A program made the translations under genes and the position numbers. A stretch of DNA of 38,693 nt, taken from contig NZ_JAICZA010000030.1 of NCBI RefSeq assembly GCF_025933915.1, positions 1 through 38,693 of the forward strand, given 5' to 3'. Numbering within the stretch: the first letter of the stretch is position 1; each line of letters starts with the position of its first letter. The stretch is from Mycobacterium sp. (lineage in GTDB: Bacteria > Actinomycetota > Actinomycetes > Mycobacteriales > Mycobacteriaceae). Under the pieces are notes generated by a model that had not been told where the DNA came from, did not search any database, and was given only the letters and a program-made list of their open reading frames with translations. Below are positions 22,083-30,233 of this stretch, one piece after another.

Positions 22083-22847
22083 TCAAGGCAGCGCGGCGAG
22101 CAGCGGCGCTGCCGGTCCGGCCGGGCTGGCCGCCGGCGCGGATGCGGCTGGGGCCGCCGGGGCCGCCGGCGCCGCCGGGGTCTGCCCCGATGCCAGCGCC
22201 GGCAGATCCTGCGGAAGCCGCACCTGCGAAGGCACGCTGACCGGGAGGCCCGACGGCATCGCCGGCATGTTGACCTGCGCCTGCGGGATTTGCGGGGCGG
22301 GCGGTGTGGCCGGTGCGGTCGGTGCCGACAACCCCGGGATCGCCGGCAGGCCCGGGATCGATGAGGCGGCCGGAACGCCCGGAGACGCGGCCGCCGGCTG
22401 GGCGCCGGTCAGGCCCTGGATCATCCCCGGAATGCCGGTGGCCGCTTGCGTTGACGCCGGTGCGGCGGGCGTCGCCGACTGCGCCAGCCCGGGAATGGAC
22501 GGGAGCGCCGGGGACGACGCCGGAGCGACGGGTGTCGCCGGGGTCAGTCCGGGGATCGACGGAATGCCCGCCACCGATGCCGCCGAGGCCGGCGAGGCGG
22601 CCGCCGGAACGCCCGGGAAGCTGATGCCCGGAGTGGCCGGCGCCGCGGGCGGCGTGGCGCCGAGTGCGGTTGCGAGATTCTGCAGGATTTGAGGCGCGTT
22701 GGCCGCCGAACTGATCAGCTGCTGCGGAATGTTCGGCACGGCCGGAGCCGGCACGGGGTCGGCGTGGGCGATACCGCCCGTTAATAGTGCTGCGGACGAG
22801 CCGGCCACGACGGCGGCTGCTCGCAAGTAAGTCCAGATGGTTGGCAT
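22083..22847 (-). CDS. Ala/Pro-rich exported repeat protein (Rv1158c-like)
   Basis: ATG 22847 has AGGGAGA upstream and gives 254 residues. It begins with a signal peptide (MPTIWTYLRAAAVV..., cleavage after AHA at 27-29, before DPVPAP). The mature part is low complexity, with recurring short IPGL/IPxIPGL units (for example GIPSIPGL, ALPSIPGL, SSIPGLPAIPGL) separated by Ala/Pro/Thr runs. No enzyme domain is seen. It is divergent from pimE and forms a pair with the following exported gene. Such proteins may span or coat the cell wall, but no function is established. Confidence 0.83.
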   Translation of the reverse strand: MPTIWTYLRAAAVVAGSSAALLTGGIAHADPVPAPAVPNIPQQLISSAANAPQILQNLATALGATPPAAPATPGISFPGVPAAASPASAASVAGIPSIPGLTPATPVAPASSPALPSIPGLAQSATPAAPASTQAATGIPGMIQGLTGAQPAAASPGVPAASSIPGLPAIPGLSAPTAPATPPAPQIPQAQVNMPAMPSGLPVSVPSQVRLPQDLPALASGQTPAAPAAPAAPAASAPAASPAGPAAPLLAALP

Positions 22848-22933
22848 GACTCTCCCTGATTGATCGATTACAGGTCCCGGCGCCGAAGTTACTTTGATGC
22901 AGATGGGACTCAAGTGACACGTGTGGCATTTAT

Positions 22934-22950
22934 GTATTCGTTACGGATAC
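22934..22950. promoter_or_regulatory. 17-bp dyad between Rv1158c-like gene and pimE, candidate operator
   Basis: GTATTCGTTACGGATAC has 7 of 8 base pairs symmetric around one central base. It sits in the 132-bp divergent region, 30 bp before the pimE ATG. A nearby ACACGTGT palindrome is at 22917-22924. The regulator is unknown, and chance symmetry cannot be excluded. Confidence 0.35.
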
Positions 22951-22979
22951 GAGTGAGAGCGGTGACCGAACGCTTGCAA

Positions 22980-24290
22980 ATGAGTTCCCTAAATAGATGT
23001 CAGAGGACCGACGGGGCGGTGGCGGCTGCCCCGATCGCTAAAGTCGGGCGGATAAACACCATCTCGGCCGCCCCGGCGGCACCCATCACGCAGCGGTTGG
23101 CGGGCCTCCTGCCAGGGGCCGCGCCGATGCTGCTCGTCGCGAGCGTCGCCGCGAGGCTGGCCTGGACATACCTGGCCCCTAACGGCGCGAATTTCGTCGA
23201 CCTGCACGTCTACCTCGGCGGAGCCGCCGCGATCGATCATCCCGGCGCGCTGTACAGCTACGTCTACGCCGACCAGACGCCGGACTTCCCGCTGCCGTTC
23301 ACCTACCCGCCGTTCGCGGCCGTGGTCTTCTACCCGCTGCACCTGTTGCCGTTCGGCCTCGTCGCATTCCTGTGGCAGATCGCGACCATGGCCGCCCTCT
23401 ACGGCGCGATCCGGATCAGCCAGCGCCTGACGGGCGTGGCGGCCGGCGCCCGCGGTCGCCGCCTCGCGATGGGGTGGACGGCGATCTCCATCTGGATCGA
23501 GCCGCTGCGCAGCACATTCGACTACGGCCAGGTCAATGTGTTGCTGATGACCGCCGTGTTGTGGGCGGTCTACACCACGCGATGGTGGCTGTCGGGGCTG
23601 CTGGTCGGCGTGGCGGCCGGAATCAAATTGACGCCCGCCGTCTCCGGGGTCTATTTGGCGGGGGCGCGGCGCTGGGCCGCGACGGTGTTCTCGGCGGTCG
23701 TTTTCGTTGCCACCATTGGGATTTCGGTCCTGGTCGTCGGCGATCAGACCCGCTACTACTTCACCGACCTGCTCGGCGACGCCCACCGGGTGGGCCCCAT
23801 CGCCACCTCGTTCAATCAGTCCTGGCGCGGCGCCCTCTCGCGGATCCTGGGCCACGATGTCGGATTCGGCCCGCTGCTGGTGGCCGCCCTCGCGGTCACC
23901 GCGGTGCTGGCCGTCCTGGCCTGGCGCGGGCTGGACTCCGCCGATCAGCTGGGCAGGCTGATCGTGGTGGAGTTGTTCGGGCTGCTGTTCTCACCGATTT
24001 CCTGGACCCACCACTGGGTGTGGCTGGTGCCGCTGATGGTCTGGGCCATCCACGGGGCGGGCCGAACGCTGCGCGGAGCGCGCATCGTGGGCTGGGGTTG
24101 GTTGGTGCTCACCCTGATCGGTGTGCCGTGGTTGCTGAGCTTCGCTCAACCGACCATCTGGCAGATCAGCCGACCGTGGTACCTGGCCTGGGCCGGACTG
24201 ATCTACCCGGTGGCGGCGGTGGCGACGTTGATCTGGGTCGCGGCCGCGGGCAGGCGTGATGCCGACGAGAAGGGCCCAGCCGCGGGTTAG
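22980..24290 (+). CDS. pimE: Polyprenol-phosphate-mannose-dependent alpha-(1-2) phosphatidylinositol pentamannoside mannosyltransferase PimE
   Basis: PimE is a GT-C/GT87 membrane mannosyltransferase that adds the fifth mannose (alpha-1,2) in polar PIM synthesis on the periplasmic face, using polyprenyl-phosphate mannose. The 436-residue protein has about ten to eleven membrane segments. The conserved Asp in the first periplasmic loop, needed for catalysis in the M. smegmatis enzyme, is Asp74 in [11 protein letters not shown]. The [14 protein letters not shown] segment is also typical of the family. The start could be ATG 22980, without a good RBS, or GTG 23019, with AGAGG upstream (423 residues); M. 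tuberculosis PimE has about 431. Its stop overlaps that of the convergent pterin dehydratase. Confidence 0.93.
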   Translation: MSSLNRCQRTDGAVAAAPIAKVGRINTISAAPAAPITQRLAGLLPGAAPMLLVASVAARLAWTYLAPNGANFVDLHVYLGGAAAIDHPGALYSYVYADQTPDFPLPFTYPPFAAVVFYPLHLLPFGLVAFLWQIATMAALYGAIRISQRLTGVAAGARGRRLAMGWTAISIWIEPLRSTFDYGQVNVLLMTAVLWAVYTTRWWLSGLLVGVAAGIKLTPAVSGVYLAGARRWAATVFSAVVFVATIGISVLVVGDQTRYYFTDLLGDAHRVGPIATSFNQSWRGALSRILGHDVGFGPLLVAALAVTAVLAVLAWRGLDSADQLGRLIVVELFGLLFSPISWTHHWVWLVPLMVWAIHGAGRTLRGARIVGWGWLVLTLIGVPWLLSFAQPTIWQISRPWYLAWAGLIYPVAAVATLIWVAAAGRRDADEKGPAAG

Positions 24291-24571
24291 TTGTCGACGA
24301 TCCCGTTGATATCGCGTGCCATCTCGAGATCGTTTTTGGTGATACCGCCCTCGGAATGTGTGACGAGAGCGAAAGTCACCGTCCGCCAACGGATATCGAT
24401 GTCCGGGTGGTGGTCCTTGCTCTCCGCGTGCTCGCCCACCCGGCGCACGGCATCGATACCGGCCAGGAAGCTTCCGAACTTGATCGAGCGGCGCAGGGCC
24501 CCGTCGGCGCGCTCCCATCCGTTGAGGTCGGGCAGTGCGGCGTCTACTTGGTCATCTGTTAACACGGCCAT
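24287..24571 (-). CDS. phhB: Pterin-4-alpha-carbinolamine dehydratase
   Basis: The 94-residue protein (normal length) has the signature [11 protein letters not shown] (about residues 50-60) with the two active-site histidines, and [20 protein letters not shown] at the N terminus. The enzyme dehydrates 4a-hydroxytetrahydropterin to recycle the pterin cofactor. No aromatic amino acid hydroxylase is nearby, so an alternative role such as molybdopterin-type pterin metabolism is possible. GAAAGGAGAGG lies upstream of ATG 24571. The position agrees with Rv1159A (from memory). The stop overlaps the pimE stop by convergent reading. Confidence 0.93.
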   Translation of the reverse strand: MAVLTDDQVDAALPDLNGWERADGALRRSIKFGSFLAGIDAVRRVGEHAESKDHHPDIDIRWRTVTFALVTHSEGGITKNDLEMARDINGIVDN

Positions 24572-24651
24572 GCCGGATTCATCCTCTCCTTTCGGCTAAC
24601 GGGTAACCGGGGAAGCCCGGAAGGTAACCGCCCTTCCCCGTGGGTGGTCAC

Positions 24652-25428
24652 CTACGAGGCTACGGCGGGATTGCCCGGTGCCTGATTTTTCTGATCCAAG
24701 GGCACCACCACGCCGGCTTCCGGCAGATTATTTCGTTGCTGGTACGCGGACTCAAGGCTGGCCGGAACGCCCTGCAGGTCGCGGGCTACGCCCATCAGTT
24801 CTTCGAGGATCATGATTCGTTGCTGATTCGCCTCGTCCATCGCGCGGTGGGCTCGCTCATCGAAATCATGAGCCTTCTCCTTGGCGTCGGCGAGGAGTTG
24901 CTCACGCTCATGCTGGGCCTCCTGCCAGGCCTCGTCGATCAATGACTGGGCTTCGGCACGCGTACCGGCGAGTTCGGTGTCGAGATCTTTCCGGGTTTGT
25001 TCACATTCCGTTTCCAACGCTTTTCGCTGGGCGGCCATGTGCGCCAACAGCTCTCGGTGCTGCTGCTGCGTGGCCTCGGCCTCGGCCGCGGCCGCCGCGA
25101 TGAGCGCGTCTGCCTCGGCCCGTGCCTCGGCCTGCATCCGGGAGATCTCATCGAGCGCACGCCGCAGCATCTTCGTCATCCGATGTTGTATCGCGTAGGA
25201 CGACGGAGAGGTGTCCGAGAGGACAGCGACCTCGTCCTTGAGGCAGGCCACCTCGATCCGCAGCCCGGCGGCTTCATCGCCGGATTCGTTTCGCTGGGTC
25301 CTAAGGTTCTGCACTTCGTCGATCAGCAATTTCTCCTTGCTGAGCAACGCCTCGATGTAAGGATCGACCGCGGCCGGGTCGTAGCCCCTGAAGATGCGAG
25401 GGAACATATTTGCGCGTTCGGTGATCAT
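24652..25428 (-). CDS. DivIVA-like coiled-coil protein
   Basis: ATG 25428 is chosen because GGGAG precedes it and the DivIVA-type N terminus RIFRGYDPAAVDPYIEALL starts at residue 11. A frame from 25509 adds 27 unrelated residues. The 258 residues have a short N-terminal membrane-curvature-type domain (about 1-45), a coiled coil (about 28-75), and a long charged Ala/Glu/Gln/Arg-rich helix (about 100-220) ending in a flexible tail. This is the layout of DivIVA/Wag31-type and related actinobacterial scaffold proteins that sit at the cell pole or septum. It is shorter and more Ala-rich than an expected Wag31 sequence, so it is a paralogue. I know of no gene between phhB and mutT2 in M. tuberculosis. 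Confidence 0.75.
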   Translation of the reverse strand: MITERANMFPRIFRGYDPAAVDPYIEALLSKEKLLIDEVQNLRTQRNESGDEAAGLRIEVACLKDEVAVLSDTSPSSYAIQHRMTKMLRRALDEISRMQAEARAEADALIAAAAAEAEATQQQHRELLAHMAAQRKALETECEQTRKDLDTELAGTRAEAQSLIDEAWQEAQHEREQLLADAKEKAHDFDERAHRAMDEANQQRIMILEELMGVARDLQGVPASLESAYQQRNNLPEAGVVVPLDQKNQAPGNPAVAS

Positions 25429-25651
25429 CGCCAACTCCCATCCTGGAAGTGCCTGGTACTGACTAGAGTCGAGTATTCCACGATGGTGTTCAAACCGTAA
25501 GAGAGACATTGTGCCGCAAGGGAATTCGACTCACATCTCGGGGTCGGCGGCGACCAGTCGGGCGATCTGCCGTCTTCCGATGTTCATGCAGGTAGCCCAG
25601 ACCGTTGGCAGGCCGTAACACGGCCACTGCGACGGTATAGCGTCACTGGCC

Positions 25652-26044
25652 ATGCCGACCCAGATCGTCGTCGCCGGCGCCCTCATCTGCGACTCCCACG
25701 TCTTGGTGGCACAGCGCGTCCGGCCGCCGGAGCTGGCCGGCCGCTGGGAGCTGCCCGGCGGCAAGGTCGCGCCCGGTGAGGCCGAACGCGACGCGCTGGC
25801 CCGCGAGTTGGCCGAGGAGCTGGGCCTGGTGCTGGGCGACGTCGCGGTGGGCGACCGGCTCGGCGCGGACATCGCGGTGGACGGCGGGATCACCCTGCGG
25901 GCCTACCGGGTGCGCTTGCTCAGCGGTGAGCCGGCTGCGCGTGATCATCGGGCGTTGCGCTGGGTCACGGCCGCCGAGCTGCACGATGTCGACTGGGTGC
26001 CCGCCGATCGGGGCTGGCTGGAGGATCTGACCGGCGCCCTGTGA
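25652..26044 (+). CDS. mutT2: Nudix hydrolase MutT2 (8-oxo-dGTP / dCTP pyrophosphatase)
   Basis: The 130-residue protein has a complete Nudix box GX5EX7REUXEEXGU: Gly37 in PGGKVAPGE, Glu43, Arg51-Glu52 and Glu55-Glu56 in RELAEELG. An upstream TPxWxLPGGK-like segment GRWELPGGK is also present. MutT2 cleans oxidised nucleotides from the pool. The position matches Rv1160 (from memory). TATAGC at 25636-25641 may be a weak -10 element, with only about 10 bases to the ATG. It is upstream of narG by 456 bp but separately transcribed. Confidence 0.94.
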   Translation: MPTQIVVAGALICDSHVLVAQRVRPPELAGRWELPGGKVAPGEAERDALARELAEELGLVLGDVAVGDRLGADIAVDGGITLRAYRVRLLSGEPAARDHRALRWVTAAELHDVDWVPADRGWLEDLTGAL

Positions 26045-26500
26045 ACGGCCCACATAACAAGTCCACAGACTTCCGGCAGCTTATGCACAGGCGCGTTCCA
26101 GGCCGCCACAGTGAACTGGAATACAACAATATGACCTGTAACTAACGCCACACGAATCTGCCCTGGATGTGCGAGCCGATAGCGAGCCAGATGGTTGTGC
26201 CGACCCTGCCGCCCCGGCTTCGTTGACCGACCGGGAGGCTTTCGCTTGCGCGAAAACCGATGCTCATGACGGCGTTTTTCGTACCTGGCCGGGGGCGGTG
26301 GACGTGATTGCCCCATCCACGTCGACCTATGCTGTGCTGTATCGCCGGCCATCCCGCGGGCCCGCAACACCGATGGTCGAGCCGATCCGAGCTGGTTCGG
26401 ACGGGCGGATCACTGAGCGCACTGCTGAGCACAACTCAACTGAGGTCACACGTACGGCCGGGCGACACGGCGCGACACCACCGATTAGGAGGAGTACTTC
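26045..26500 (+). other. 456-bp non-coding upstream region of narGHJI
   Basis: No convincing protein is encoded on either strand; the open frames are short and compositionally poor. Items seen are a perfect DnaA-box-type TTATGCACA (26081-26089); a 6-bp inverted repeat TTCCAG (26096-26101) / CTGGAA (26116-26121) spaced by 14 bases; and an AT-richer stretch around 26118-26150 where a promoter could lie. The consensus sites of DosR or an FNR-type box were not found by eye. The region has the size and place of a long regulated 5' leader for narG. Confidence 0.6.
26487..26494 (+). promoter_or_regulatory. Strong ribosome binding site selecting the TTG start of narG
   Basis: AGGAGGAG is separated by six bases (TACTTC) from TTG 26501. 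It is the strongest Shine-Dalgarno in the window and compensates for the weak TTG codon. Confidence 0.8.
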
Positions 26501-29500
26501 TTGACTGCCACACCTCGCATTGGTGGAGTGCTCGAGGAGCTCTTGGAGCGCAGCGGGCGGTTCTTCACGCCGGGCGAGATCTCGGCCGACCTGCGCACCG
26601 TGACCCGGCAGGGAGGCCGCGAAGCCGACGTGTTCTACCGCGACCGCTGGAGCCACGACAAGGTGGTTCGCTCCACACACGGTGTCAACTGCACCGGGTC
26701 GTGCTCGTGGAAGATCTACGTCAAAGACGGCATCATCGCCTGGGAGGGCCAGGCGACCGACTATCCATCGGTGGGTCCGGACCGCCCGGAGTACGAGCCG
26801 CGCGGCTGTCCCCGCGGCGCGTCGTTCTCCTGGTATTCCTACTCGCCGACCCGGGTGCGCTACCCCTATGCCCGCGGTGTGCTGGTCGAGATGTACCGGG
26901 AGGCCAAGGCGCGGCTCGGCGATCCTGTGCTCGCATGGGCCGACATCCAGGCCGACCCGCAGCGCCGTCGCCGCTATCAGCGGGCCCGCGGCAAGGGCGG
27001 GCTGGTTCGGGTGAGCTGGGCCGAGGCCACCGAGATGATCGCCGCCGCCCACGTACACACGATCAAGACCTACGGTCCGGACCGGGTCGCCGGCTTCTCA
27101 CCGATCCCGGCCATGTCGATGGTGTCCTACGCCGCCGGGTCGCGATTCTTCGAACTGATCGGCGCCCCGATGACGTCGTTCTACGACTGGTACGCAGATC
27201 TGCCGGTAGCCTCCCCGCAGGTGTTCGGCGACCAGACCGACGTGCCCGAATCCGGGGACTGGTGGGACGCGGCGTATCTGATGATGTGGGGTTCCAACGT
27301 TCCCATTACCCGGACCCCCGACGCGCACTGGATGGCCGAGGTCCGCTACCGCGGCACCAAGGTAGTCAGTGTCAGCCCCGACTACGCCGACAACACCAAG
27401 TTCGCCGATGAGTGGATGCCGTGCGCGGCCGGCACCGACGGCGCGTTGGCCATGGCGATGGGCCACGTGATCCTCACCGAATGCTATGTGCGCAAACCGG
27501 TTCCGTTCTTCATTGAGTATGCCAGCAGATACACCGACTTGCCGTTTTTGATCAAGCTCGAACAGCGTGGCGATGCGCTGGTGCCGGGGAAGAACCTCAC
27601 CGCAGCCGACCTCGGACAAGACGTTGAAAATGCCGCGTTCAAACCGGCGCTGTTGGACGAGGCTACGGACTCGATCGTGGTGCCGCACGGCTCGCTGGGA
27701 TTCCGCTACGGCGACGACGGCATCGGAAAGTGGAACCTTGACTTGGCCGATGTGAGGCCCGCGCTCAGCGTGCAGCCTGCGGGCGCCAGCAACGGTGATC
27801 GGCGCAGCGCGCTGGTCACGCTGCCCAGCTTCGACACCATCAACGGTGAAGGCGAAACCGCGGCGCGCGGTGTACCGGTACGCCAGGTCGGTGAGCACCT
27901 GGTGTGCACAGTGTTCGACCTGATGCTGGCCAACTACGCGGTGGCGCGTCCCGGGTTGCCCGGTGAGTGGCCCACCGGTTACGACGATCCCGCCCAGCCC
28001 AACACGCCGGCCTGGCAGGAGCCGATCACCGGGGTGTCGGCCACCCAAGCCATCCGCATCGCCAAGGAATTCGCCCGCAGCGCTGAGGAATCCGGTGGCC
28101 GGTCGATGATCATCATGGGCGGCGGCATCTGCCACTGGTTCCACAGCGACGCGATCTACCGTGCGGTGCTGGCGCTGCTGATGTTGACCGGGTCGATGGG
28201 ACGCAACGGCGGCGGCTGGGCGCACTACGTCGGCCAAGAGAAGGTGCGTCCGCTCACCGGCTTTCAGACAATGTCGATGGCCACCGACTGGGTACGGCCG
28301 CCACGACAGGTGCCCGGCGCCTCCTATTGGTATGTGCACACCGATCAATGGCGCTACGACAATTACGGGGCCGACAAGCTGACCAGCCCGGTGGGCCGTG
28401 GCCGGTTTGCCGGCAAGCACACGATGGACTTGTTGGCCTCGGCAACGGCGATGGGCTGGACCCCGTTCTATCCGCAGTTCGACCGGTCCAGCCTCGACGT
28501 CGCCGACGAGGCGGCCGCGGCGGGCCGTGATGTCGGGGAGTATGTCGCCGAGCAGCTTGCGCAGCGCAAGCTCAAGCTTGCGGTGACCGATCCCGACGAC
28601 CCTGGCAACTGGCCACGGGTGCTGACTGTCTGGCGCGCCAACCTGGTGGGTTCGTCCGGTAAGGGCGGGGAGTATTTCCTGCGGCATCTGTTGGGCACCG
28701 ATGCGGACGTGCTGGGTGAGCCGCCGCGCGACGGGGTGCGGCCGACCGACGTCGTCTGGGATGGGGAGATTCCGGAGGGCAAGCTCGACCTGATGATGTC
28801 GATCGACTTCCGGATGACGTCCACGACCTTGGTGTCCGATGTGGTGCTGCCGGCAGCGACCTGGTACGAGAAGGCCGACCTGTCCAGCACCGACATGCAC
28901 CCGTACGTGAACTCGTTCACTGCGGCGACCGACCCTCCGTGGGAAACACGTTCGGACTTCGACGCATTCGGCAGCATTGCGCGCACCTTCAGCGCGATGG
29001 CCAAACATCATCTGGGCACTCGCAGCGACGTGGTGCTCACCGCGTTGCTGCACGACACCCCCGACGCGATGGCCTGCCCCGATGGCACCGAGAACGACTG
29101 GCCGCACACCGGTGAGGTGCCGGTCCCGGGCAAGACGATGGCCAAACTCACCGTGGTGGAGCGTGACTACACTGCGATCTACGACAAGTGGGTGACGCTG
29201 GGTCCGCTCGTCGACAAACTCGGGTTGACCCTCAAGGGTTACACCGTGCATCCCCACGAAGAGGTTGACCAGCTGGCCGCCAAATTCGGGGTGATGAATT
29301 CCGGTGCCGGCCAAGGCCGCCCGGCGATCACTTCCGCCAAGCGGATGTGCGACGTGATCCTGGCGCTGTCCGGGACGACCAATGGCCGGCTGGCCGTCGA
29401 GGGCTTCCGCGAGTTGGAGAAACGCACCGGTCAGCGGTTGGCCCACCTCGCCGAGGGCAGCGAAGAACGTCGCATCACCTACGCCGACACCCAGGCTGCA

Positions 29501-30202
29501 CCGGCCCCGGTGATCACCAGCCCGGAATGGTCGGGCAGCGAGGCAGGTGGGCGTCGTTACGCGCCGTTCACCGTCAACATCGAAAACCTCAAACCGTTCC
29601 ACACGCTGACCGGTCGGATGCACTTCTACCTCGCGCACGACTGGATCGAGGAACTCGGTGAGCATCTGCCGGTCTTCCGTCCACCGCTGGACATGACCCG
29701 GTTGTTCGGCGCCCCCGCGTTGGGTGAGGCCGCAGACGGAATCGGGCTGACCGTGCGGTATCTCACCCCGCACTCGAAGTGGTCGTTCCACTCCACCTAT
29801 CAGGACAACCTTTACATGCTGACGTTGTCCCGCGGCGGTCCGACCATGTGGATGAGCCCCGGTGACGCCGCGAAAATCAAGGTGCGCGATAACGATTGGG
29901 TCGAGGCGGTTAACACCAACGGTGTGTTCGTGTGCCGGGCCATCGTCAGCCACCGGATGCCCGACGGAGTGGTGTTCGTTTACCACGTGCAGGAACGCAC
30001 TGTTGACACCCCGCGCTCGGAGACCACCGGCAAGCGTGGCGGCAACCACAACGCGCTGACCCGGGTACGGATCAAGCCCAGCCACCTGGCGGGCGGTTAC
30101 GGCCAGCACGCGTTCGCCTTCAACTACCTGGGCCCGACCGGCAACCAGCGCGACGAGGTGACCGTCGTGCGCCGTCGCAGCCAGGAGGTGCGGTACGGAT
30201 GA
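26501..30202 (+). CDS. narG: Respiratory nitrate reductase alpha subunit NarG
   Basis: NarG carries the bis-MGD molybdenum site and reduces nitrate to nitrite on the cytoplasmic side of the membrane. The 1233 residues match the family length (M. tuberculosis NarG 1232, from memory). The FS0 cluster ligands are His60, Cys64, Cys68 and Cys103 in STHGVNCTGSCSW and PRGCPRG. The Mo ligand Asp233 lies in YDWYADLP, followed by SPQVFGDQTDVPESGDWWD. Strongly conserved blocks such as MMWGSNVPITRTPDAHW and WTNRSGTEY-type partners in narH confirm the class. It is the first gene of narGHJI, with a TTG start and a strong RBS. NarG is only functional with NarH, NarI and the NarJ chaperone, all of which follow. 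Confidence 0.97.
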   Translation: MTATPRIGGVLEELLERSGRFFTPGEISADLRTVTRQGGREADVFYRDRWSHDKVVRSTHGVNCTGSCSWKIYVKDGIIAWEGQATDYPSVGPDRPEYEPRGCPRGASFSWYSYSPTRVRYPYARGVLVEMYREAKARLGDPVLAWADIQADPQRRRRYQRARGKGGLVRVSWAEATEMIAAAHVHTIKTYGPDRVAGFSPIPAMSMVSYAAGSRFFELIGAPMTSFYDWYADLPVASPQVFGDQTDVPESGDWWDAAYLMMWGSNVPITRTPDAHWMAEVRYRGTKVVSVSPDYADNTKFADEWMPCAAGTDGALAMAMGHVILTECYVRKPVPFFIEYASRYTDLPFLIKLEQRGDALVPGKNLTAADLGQDVENAAFKPALLDEATDSIVVPHGSLGFRYGDDGIGKWNLDLADVRPALSVQPAGASNGDRRSALVTLPSFDTINGEGETAARGVPVRQVGEHLVCTVFDLMLANYAVARPGLPGEWPTGYDDPAQPNTPAWQEPITGVSATQAIRIAKEFARSAEESGGRSMIIMGGGICHWFHSDAIYRAVLALLMLTGSMGRNGGGWAHYVGQEKVRPLTGFQTMSMATDWVRPPRQVPGASYWYVHTDQWRYDNYGADKLTSPVGRGRFAGKHTMDLLASATAMGWTPFYPQFDRSSLDVADEAAAAGRDVGEYVAEQLAQRKLKLAVTDPDDPGNWPRVLTVWRANLVGSSGKGGEYFLRHLLGTDADVLGEPPRDGVRPTDVVWDGEIPEGKLDLMMSIDFRMTSTTLVSDVVLPAATWYEKADLSSTDMHPYVNSFTAATDPPWETRSDFDAFGSIARTFSAMAKHHLGTRSDVVLTALLHDTPDAMACPDGTENDWPHTGEVPVPGKTMAKLTVVERDYTAIYDKWVTLGPLVDKLGLTLKGYTVHPHEEVDQLAAKFGVMNSGAGQGRPAITSAKRMCDVILALSGTTNGRLAVEGFRELEKRTGQRLAHLAEGSEERRITYADTQAAPAPVITSPEWSGSEAGGRRYAPFTVNIENLKPFHTLTGRMHFYLAHDWIEELGEHLPVFRPPLDMTRLFGAPALGEAADGIGLTVRYLTPHSKWSFHSTYQDNLYMLTLSRGGPTMWMSPGDAAKIKVRDNDWVEAVNTNGVFVCRAIVSHRMPDGVVFVYHVQERTVDTPRSETTGKRGGNHNALTRVRIKPSHLAGGYGQHAFAFNYLGPTGNQRDEVTVVRRRSQEVRYG

Positions 30203-30233
30203 GGACCGACGCGGTGCGCGAAGGAAGTGTGCG

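Noticed and set aside
26169..26432. Open frames of about 100 codons on both strands before narG
   Set aside because: Composition, codon use and lack of an RBS do not support coding.
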